A stretch of DNA of 64,000 nt from Meandrina meandrites (lineage: Eukaryota > Cnidaria > Anthozoa > Scleractinia > Meandrinidae): assembly GCA_963693305.1 (NCBI GenBank), contig OY855907.1:35113801-35177800 (forward strand), written 5' to 3'. The notes below the pieces were generated by a model. It was not told where the DNA came from. It searched no databases and worked only from the letters and a program-made list of their open reading frames with translations. Numbering within the stretch: the first letter of the stretch is position 1; each line of letters opens with the position of its first letter. Positions 57,106 through 64,000 of the stretch are shown here, one piece after another. The translations under genes were made by a program, and so were the position numbers.

Positions 57106-58020
57106 CTAGCAGCTTGTGATACTCTCCTTGAAGGCTTGGCGATAGTTTGTGCTTTGATAGGCGTAAATAAAAGGATTTAAGACAGAAGACAGCAGCACAA
57201 AGCTCAACGTTATCTCGCTTACTACACCGGGCACTGGTCTACGAATTTCAAGTTCTCTCACAACTGCAAACGGTATAAAAGATAAAATAAAAACTGAAGT
57301 CACGATGATGGACAATTTTATCACCTTTTTCTTCTCTCGCGCGTCCACTTCGGCTGGAATGTTCATTGGAACAATCTGGCGTCCAAAATACAGCGAACGA
57401 ATTATTCGAAAATAACAGAAGATGATAACCATTAGGGGAAGAACAATGCCACAGATAATAACACATGTCCAATACGTAAATCTCGCGGTTGAACTCCATG
57501 TTCGCGTGCATTGATGCTCTGAAGTGAAGTCGTCATAGTAAGCTAAAGGTGTAACTAATGTTAGCGACAAAATCCAAATAGCGACAATAAAATAACCAAG
57601 GGTTCGTTTTTCAAACTTGAGCCCATTGCTCAACGGTTTTACAATGGCATTGTAGCGTTCCAAAGCGATAATGGTGAGCGTTAGAATGGAACAGAGCGTC
57701 GCTGCGGGATAATAGGAATTGCTCCTGCAAAGAAATTTACCAAACGTGATTGAAGGCATGGGGAACACTCGGATCGCTGCCCCTGCGTATGCAAGGACGT
57801 TTGCCATCAAATCTGAAACGGCCAAATTCGCGAGTAAGAAGTTAGTCTTGGTGTGAAGATACCGCTTCTTCTTTACGACAATGACGACGAGAAGGTTTCC
57901 AACGATGCCAATCGGTAGTAGAACAATTGCAATGCAAAGAAACATCACCAAACCGAACACACTAACTTGCTTGACAACAATGGTCGGGATTAATTCCGTA
58001 GGTCCGACAGAAACGTTCAT
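57106..58020 (-). CDS. Class A GPCR, peptide-receptor-like (copy 1)
   Basis: Intronless receptor of 304 residues from ATG 58020 (MNVSVG, with an N-glycosylation sequon at Asn2). The frame runs on upstream but only through TTG-type codons, so that part is UTR. Marks: GN at 41-42, LAVSD with D70, C98/C171 disulfide, ERY at 121-123, TM6 SFIPF (no CWxP) and NPFIY at 282-286. The long loop 3 is basic and amphipathic (PAEVDAREKKKVIK, residues 222-235). It ends ITSC. The TM1-TM3 sequence resembles neuropeptide receptors (orexin/RYamide/QRFP-like), but the ligand is unknown. It is paired head-to-head with the receptor at 61569-62495, to which it aligns over all 304 residues without a gap. Confidence 0.92.
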   Translation of the reverse strand: MNVSVGPTELIPTIVVKQVSVFGLVMFLCIAIVLLPIGIVGNLLVVIVVKKKRYLHTKTNFLLANLAVSDLMANVLAYAGAAIRVFPMPSITFGKFLCRSNSYYPAATLCSILTLTIIALERYNAIVKPLSNGLKFEKRTLGYFIVAIWILSLTLVTPLAYYDDFTSEHQCTRTWSSTARFTYWTCVIICGIVLPLMVIIFCYFRIIRSLYFGRQIVPMNIPAEVDAREKKKVIKLSIIVTSVFILSFIPFAVVRELEIRRPVPGVVSEITLSFVLLSSVLNPFIYAYQSTNYRQAFKESITSC

Positions 58021-58209
58021 TTTTCGCAGTTCTTCAGAAGACAAGATTGATATGAATTGATAACGAGAAGCGCTGCATTTTTTCTCTGTGATATACTGTT
58101 TTATATTCGTCAAGAAAGATCAGGTTCGTGTTATTTTAAGACTTCGTTGTGGTTTTCATACTTAATTGCTTCTAAAACGAGACCGTTAATACCGAGGACT
58201 GATTTCACT

Positions 58210-58375
58210 GTGGTATTTCAAGGACATTTGCCATCACGTCAGAAGCGTCCAGTTTTGCGAGTTAGAAATTATCCTTACCACTTGAAATGAATATCGCTTT
58301 TTCTCTTCAGCTAAAAATGGAAAGTTAGTTTTCGGTGATTCCAACCGCAATAGAACTATTACAATGTTACATAAC
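58210..58375 (-). pseudogene. Decayed GPCR copy (TM1-TM2 fragment)
   Basis: On the minus strand this aligns base by base with the TM1-TM2 coding part of the neighbouring receptor. Examples are AAGGACATTTGCCATCACGTC against AAGGACGTTTGCCATCAAATC in the gene, and TTCCAACCGCAATAGAACTATTACAATG against the GPCR's TM1 codons. The frame is destroyed by indels and stops. It is the only part of this third copy I can recognise. Confidence 0.75.
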
Positions 58376-58832
58376 CAAAACTGCAACGTTGATCCGACAA
58401 TTATTGATGACTTTGAAGGCAGATTTTCGATATTGTATTATTTCATACACGCATGGGACATGTGTGCGACAAGCACGTGTGACGTGTGATGGTCCTTACT
58501 GCATGTTTTTTTGTTTGTTAGATTGCCCAATATCTTTAGAATGCCTAATTTCGGCAAATATTGAAACGCTGTGCTATTATAAGGCTGCCCAATAAACCAT
58601 CCCGATAACGTTTCTGGCAATACAGAATATATTTCTTTCTACAAGTTTCCAATTCTGCAGGATGTTGAAACACAATGATTTTTGATTCAGCATTCCATAT
58701 ACAGTTCAAAAGGCTTGTAGAGCGAAATATATTCTGAATTGCTAATGAAAGTCGTTTACCGTGAATAGAGAGTGTGTCAAAGGCAGTTTGTGTCAAATGT
58801 CTCATTCTTCGTGTGTATTTTTTGCACGCAAT

Positions 58833-58964
58833 CAAATATAACAAATTGGTTTTATAGACCCTTCACCAAGACAACCAAATATGGCAAATTGGTTTTGTAG
58901 ACCCGTCACCAAGACAACCAAATCTAACAAATTGGTTTTATAGGTCCGTCACCAAAACAAACAA
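58833..58964. repeat. Three tandem ~44-bp repeats
   Basis: The unit is CAAAT-TARCAAATTGGTTTTRTAGACCCGTCACCAAGACAAC, repeated three times with a few changes. Non-coding. Confidence 0.85.
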
Positions 58965-61166
58965 TTACTCCATGACACAGTTTTATTATGAATGGCAAGA
59001 CTTTTCTAACAGTGATGATGCACAAACGATGTAGTTTATCGGGATAAACACAATAAGACAAAGTACACTGGCATATCGTGTTTATTTTTTAAAATCATAA
59101 CAATAACAAAATTCTCAGAACAGGTTGGTTCTTAGCACGCCCTATATTTCACCCCTATATTCCGTGTCCAATAACAAAGTTTGCGTGTTGCGCATGCTCG
59201 CGCTCTTTATTTGGTTCCTTGTTGTCACTTAATGTCTCTGGATATTACTAAAACATTCAGTTTCAAAAATGGCTTTTTTCCTCATGGTGATGGTAAATCC
59301 TCAACAGGCTTCGCCTTCTCGAACTTTTTCCTCGAATTTTGTTATACTTGTTATAACACCCAATACGGTCTGTAATCATACTCTTGATTAAACAAATCGG
59401 ACTCCCGCTACGCGGTCGTACGATTTTGTTAATCACTCGTACGATTACAGGCCAAATGAGGCTCCACTCAGTCCTACTAACTTTGGATTTGTAGCCGTGG
59501 TCAACAGATGTGTATCCACCTGACTGCGATTAGCCGTACATGCCTGGTAAGGTTCATATCGCTATTATCTACCATGAAAAGCAACAAATAATAAAGCGTG
59601 TACATGTAGAAGGAAAGTGAAATAAATATCACGTGCTTTAATTGCCCAATATTGCTTCCTCGATATTTCTATTGAAGTACTCACAAGTCCGCTAATGCAA
59701 TATCCGGCTGGTTTATATATTGTGGTTAATATCACAAGTTGATAGTTAAAGAGAGGCGATTTTTATTTTCTTTGAAACTGATATCACTTTTTCATTTCGA
59801 CTGAGACTGACTATTCCATGTGAGCTTTTATCTGTTCCTTCTTCCTCTAAAACAAAACAACTTAAGTAGAGAGAAGAAAATTAAAGAAAGTTTTATTATC
59901 ATCCGTGTCATTAAGACGAATCGTTAGCGCCTATTATAATACATTAAGAATGAGTGCAGTTACACAACATTAACCTTACAGTCTACCTCATGAGCAGTAA
60001 ATGATGAAGAGAGCTATTGAGCCCATTTAGCGTATTGCCATCGAGCCTTGTTTTGGTTTGTTGCACGTGATAACAGAGTGTTCACTTATTTGCACGCGAT
60101 GGCGATAGTCTTGTGATCAAAAAGTACATTTGCAGTTTTTTTTTTAAAGCTGATGTGTCCAATCACGAGTACAAGCACTATCCGTTATCGTGCTAGAATT
60201 GAACATCAATTTCTCTCGGCGCCCCCATAGTTTTCCATGTTGCAGTAACGTTATAGAATAAAACATAGAGAAAAATACAAACTACTCAAAGAGAACTGCT
60301 GTGGAACCAAAAGTTGCTGCGTGATGTTTCGAGTTGTGGACAATGTTTCGTGAATGCATATGTTTCTCAGCAACTCAACACAGACAAACTGTTTTCTATT
60401 TCCCGCAAAAAAGAGTACAACCAACAAATCACACATTTTCTGTAGGAATTATTTGTTTTCATAAGAGCAGCTCATTCAAAACTAAATTCTTAATTGAGAC
60501 TTGTTCGGTAATTTTAGCATTTGTGCACGTCGCATGGTATATTAGTCACATTTTCGGACTACCTTTAATAAGCCAATACATGGCCTACATCAATTTATAA
60601 TGTGATTAAAGCGGTTTTATTTTATTAATCAAAATTATAAGCTTTCGATTGGTAACTCTTGAGTTAAAGTTTTCAAATTATTAGCCTACCTGAAAATCAA
60701 AACATAACACGGTTGAAATAGTAGCTTTTATTATTATTATTTTTTTTAATCTACGTAACGGATAGCCAAATATTTCAAGTTCGTGGTGGTTCGCAACTCG
60801 TCACTGATTCGTCCTAATCCCCCGATCTTACCTCCTTTGTTACTCTCAAGGTTATTTTTACCCTTTCAGCTTTTTTACAAAGCTACTCATGTATAACACG
60901 TCAATCGGTTCGGATCATTACTGGATATCGGCATGCATGCATTTTTTCAGTCCGAAACAAAGCACTATATCATCAACATTGATGTCGTCACTGATTGTTT
61001 TCACTGTTTCAGGGTTACTGAGCTTTTATGACATAGCGATTTTCGACGTCATATAAACCAGTAATTGAACAACGGTAACTTACTGACCATCTTTTTCGGC
61101 TTGTTTAATGTGGTAATCAACTTATAAAGAAAGACATGTTTAGTGATGGTAGTAATCCAGCTGTAA
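58965..61166. other. Intergenic between the two GPCRs
   Basis: No gene is recognised. A short palindromic repeat lies at about 59370-59455 (GTAATCATACTC... / ...TCGTACGATTAC). Confidence 0.45.
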
Positions 61167-61463
61167 CAGACTCTTGTTCCTGTTATTTGCAATCACATAG
61201 TTAAAAAATCTGTTGATCATAGTAACAAAGGGATTTCGGAAAAAAATAATAGTTCTTGCGTTGAGACATCCCGTGTTGACAGGCATGCCGATTTTCAAAA
61301 CAACCTGTTGGGCAATACATGGGGGCTTTTGAAAGAAGAATTAGCTAACATTTATAATGGTCGTCTTGGTGATTCGAAGAGTATTCAATGCTCCCTTTTA
61401 GAAGCAATTAAGTATGAAAGCCACAGCGAGTCTAAAAATAACTTGAACAACCCATGCGACTAA
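61167..61463 (+). other. 98-codon open frame without a start codon
   Basis: After a TAA at 61164-61166 the frame stays open to TAA at 61461-61463. The translation is hydrophilic with a helical look (LLGNTWGLLKEELANIYNGR). There is no ATG near its start, so it would have to be an exon or a transposon remnant. It ends 105 bases before the GPCR start. I do not recognise it, and no convincing acceptor precedes it. Confidence 0.25.
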
Positions 61464-61568
61464 ATATTAAACATTATACCAGAGGAACAAAAAGCACTGT
61501 TAACCATTGCCAATTCACATCAACTTATCTTCCGTAATACAGACTTGTATCCTGAATACCTGAGAATA

Positions 61569-62495
61569 ATGAACTTTTCTGCTAACAACACGACGTTAGA
61601 TTCTACTAACAACGTTAGGCAAGTGACACTGTTCGGTTTAGTAACGTTCCTTCTTCTTGCAATTGTTATACTACCGATTGGAATCGCTGGAAACCTTCTC
61701 GTCATCGTTGTTGTAAAGAAGAAGCGGTATCTCCACACTACGACTAACTTCTTACTCGCGAACTTGGCTGCTTCTGATTTGATGGCAAACGTCTTGGCTT
61801 ACACAGTGGCAGCGACCCGAGCGTTTCCCATGCCGGCAATGACATTGGGCAAATTTCTTTGCAGGATTAATTCCTATTATCCGGCAGCATCTTTTTGCTC
61901 TATCCTAACCCTCACTGTCATCGCTTTGGAACGCTACAATGCCATTGTAAAACCTTTGAGCAACGGACTCAAGTTAAAAAAGCAGACACTCCGTTATTTG
62001 ATCATCGTTATTTGGATTTTGTCAATAGCAGGGGTAACGCCTTTGGTTTTCTTCGACGAGTACAGCACAGAGTATCAATGTGTCCGAACATGGAGCACAC
62101 GTTTCCGAATGACGTTTTGGACTTGTGCCATCGTTTTTTCCATCGCCCTTCCTCTAATGATAATATTCGTCTGTTATTTTCGTATCATTCGTACGCTCTA
62201 TTTTGCACGCCAGATTGTTCCAATGAACATTCCAGCCGAAGTGGACGCACGAGAGAAGAAAAAGGTGATAAAGTTGTCGATCATCGTCACTTCAGTTTTA
62301 ATTTTATCTTTTACACCGTTTGCAGTTGTGAGAGAACTTGAAATTCGTGGACCAGTGCCCAATGTGATAAGCGTATTCGCCTTGAGCTTTATACTGCTGT
62401 CTTCAGTCTTAAATCCTTTTATTTATGCCTTCCAAAGCTCAAACTATCGCCAAGCCTTCAAAGAGACCATCTGTAGCTGCTTCTTGGGAAAATGA
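61569..62495 (+). CDS. Class A GPCR, peptide-receptor-like (copy 2)
   Basis: Intronless receptor of 308 residues from ATG 61569 (MNFSANNTTL, with two N-glycosylation sequons). An in-frame TTG eight codons upstream is not used as start. Marks are GN 41-42, D70, C98/C171, ERY 121-123, SFTPF in TM6 and NPFIY 282-286. It aligns to the 57106-58020 receptor residue for residue, differing mainly in TM4-loop 2, and adds FLGK at the C-terminus. Loop 3 (QIVPMNIPAEVDAREKKKVI) is identical in both, so G-protein coupling is probably the same, while differences in the N-terminus and loop 2 could alter ligand choice. The pair arose by inverted duplication. Confidence 0.93.
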   Translation: MNFSANNTTLDSTNNVRQVTLFGLVTFLLLAIVILPIGIAGNLLVIVVVKKKRYLHTTTNFLLANLAASDLMANVLAYTVAATRAFPMPAMTLGKFLCRINSYYPAASFCSILTLTVIALERYNAIVKPLSNGLKLKKQTLRYLIIVIWILSIAGVTPLVFFDEYSTEYQCVRTWSTRFRMTFWTCAIVFSIALPLMIIFVCYFRIIRTLYFARQIVPMNIPAEVDAREKKKVIKLSIIVTSVLILSFTPFAVVRELEIRGPVPNVISVFALSFILLSSVLNPFIYAFQSSNYRQAFKETICSCFLGK

Positions 62496-63239
62496 CCATA
62501 TTCTCATGAAATAAGCTCTGGGCCGATTATAAGGTGTCATGCGGCTTTCGTCTGTGGTTTTTAAACTTCTGCGAAGAACGAAAAGTGCTCATTCGAGCGT
62601 CAAATGAGTGGATATAATGAACCAAACGAAAACACAAACTCTTGCTGCAGGTACGAAAATATCATCAGAAGTCACTTTACACTGGAGATGTATAACTAAA
62701 TTGGGAACTGGCAAAAGGAAGATACTGTGTCTTACAACTGTTACGTTTTTGTCCCATTATTTTACCTTATTATTACGATTTTTTGGTAGTTTGTTGATGC
62801 AATATATTTTACGATGTGCCATTTCACTGCATAAGATGTAAGCAGTTAGAACTCTAAAGCAAATATTCCAAAGTACGTTTAATGACTCTTTGAAACAAGG
62901 ACAAAAGTTACCACGCACTTACGTGTATAAATATATTTAACTACAAGATGAAAGAAAAAAAAGCCAAATATTAATAGGAATTTACGTTGAAAAGAATAAA
63001 TGAAAATGCGTGACTTTTGCTGGGGGATGAAGTAGTTAAACAGCAGTTTCTTTCTCCTTCCCTATTCACCAAAAAATAAATAAAACAAAAGTAAAACCAC
63101 TTTCCGTGTAATGACTGTAATGCTGTTAACTCAAACAGCGGAAAGGTCCAAGAAGCACAGATAGATTAAAGTACTCGGAACCTAAACAAACGGCGGTACA
63201 TGATTGAAAATATAATAAAACGTTGCTCTGGTTTAAAAT
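62496..63239. other. Downstream of GPCR copy 2, no gene
   Basis: AT-rich DNA. Possible AATAAA signals occur at about 62996 and 63076, about 500-580 bases beyond the stop. Confidence 0.4.
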
Positions 63240-64000
63240 GTAAAAATGTTTAGTAAAGTTTAAGTCCCAACGTTTCGGCTAAAACTTCAGCCTTCATCAG
63301 GGGAAAGTGACAAGGAATTTGTTAAAAAGCACGTTCTTATGCTATACAAATCGGCACATCGGAGTTAATTATGTTCTGTCCCTCAAGGCTAACTTTAAAA
63401 ACTCGTGCGGCAAATGCATGCCATCATCACTGTTCAGCGGATTCCTGCAGGTGTTGATTTCCCATGCTTCCAAAATACGTCTGTTGCGCTAATTTGTGCT
63501 TGTGCGTAAGATCTTTGAAGATTCCCTGGAGATGGTGTGGCCGGAATGTAAACAATGTTCCGCTAAAGCTGACTTGTGCGAATGTCTATTTACAACCGCT
63601 TTTTGATGTTCTTTGAGCCGGGTGGAAAATTTTCGTTTCGTTTCCCCAAACTTGGCAGGGAATTGAATAAATTGCGCCACGAGTCTGATCTTTCGGGACT
63701 GGGTCTTTTGGTTTGGGAAATAAATTGCCGATGCTATGGTGTGGTTTTAAAGCAACTTTGATATTGTAATTGCTTAAAATTCGCTTGATCGATTCCATAG
63801 TACCCTTGACATACGGTAAAATGCAGAAGCCTTTTTTGTCATCCGGTCGGTAGTTGCAGGCGTTTGTTGAGAAGGCCGTTTCGGTTTACATGCATCAAAA
63901 ACAAAGCCGGTTTTGGGTAGCCATTCGTCCTGATTGCCGCGATCACATGTTTCATTTCCTTTGATTTTTGGTCAACAGAAGACGGAATAGTTTTTGCACG
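63240..64000 (-). mobile_element. Penelope-like element, decayed, runs off the window
   Basis: The minus strand carries a Penelope-type 3' region. It contains a coding remnant (63489-64000) and a terminal segment at about 63240-63310 with CCTGATGAAGGCTGAAG...CCGAAACGTTGGG, a motif typical of Penelope terminal repeats. The 5' part lies beyond position 64000. Confidence 0.75.
63489..64000 (-). pseudogene. Penelope RT end plus GIY-YIG, frameshifted
   Basis: One frame gives LPYVKGTMESIKRILSNY and then KDQTRGAIYSIPCQ, the entry to a GIY-YIG domain. A second frame resumes with FGETKRKFSTRLKEHQKAV and HSHKSALAEHCLHSGHTI. The central CxxC and YIG residues between them are missing, consistent with a small deletion plus frameshift. 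After a TAG at 63489-63491 a third frame continues with RRILEAWEI. The copy is inactive. Confidence 0.75.

Noticed and set aside
61895..62341. 148-codon frame within GPCR copy 2, with a similar frame in copy 1
   Set aside because: It is a +1 shadow whose similarity between copies follows from the conserved receptor codons.

Overview
The window is nuclear DNA of a cnidarian, most likely an anthozoan and probably a stony coral. This is inferred from AT-rich intergenic DNA, intron-rich metazoan genes with GT-AG junctions, single-exon rhodopsin-class GPCRs, Penelope-like retroelements and many short fold-back or MITE-like elements. No species can be named from the sequence alone.

Layout. Positions 1-15.8 kb hold no gene I can support: tandem duplications, a tRNA-derived SINE, small DNA-transposon remnants and three similar exon-like segments. 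A melatonin-receptor-like GPCR lies on the minus strand at 15.9-16.9 kb. The stretch 17.4-21.6 kb is repeat-dense: (AAT)n, (AT)n, a Penelope-like element whose 3' end is duplicated in inverted orientation, a 305-bp tandem duplication and fold-backs. A divergent orphan GPCR (minus) is at 23.9-24.8 kb.

The core is a divergent gene pair. A cGAS-like Mab-21 nucleotidyltransferase (minus, coding 28.1-29.3 kb) has a 5' intron filled by a 555-bp (AACG)n microsatellite. ZRANB3 (plus, 30.6-49.4 kb) is reconstructed here as 21 exons that join in frame. The two genes appear to start within roughly 250 bp of each other. Predicted ZRANB3 is about 2,054 residues (human about 1,080) and keeps the SNF2 ATPase, a PIP box and the C-terminal HNH nuclease. 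A single 3.3-kb exon adds a long acidic linker with two ubiquitin-type NZF fingers, duplicated acidic modules and SUMO-interaction-like motifs.

A two-exon FAM167 (DUF3259) gene follows on the minus strand at 51.6-53.6 kb. It is followed by a fold-back element carrying the start of a THAP-type zinc-finger gene. At 57-62.5 kb sit two closely related, head-to-head peptide-receptor-like GPCRs, with a decayed third copy between them. The window ends inside a decayed Penelope-like element.

The genes do not form an operon. The only functional pairing suggested by position is cytosolic nucleic-acid sensing (cGLR) beside replication-fork remodelling (ZRANB3), and co-regulation is inference. The observations most worth following up are the one-stop interruption between the cGLR and a 181-codon open continuation, and the enlarged double-NZF ZRANB3.
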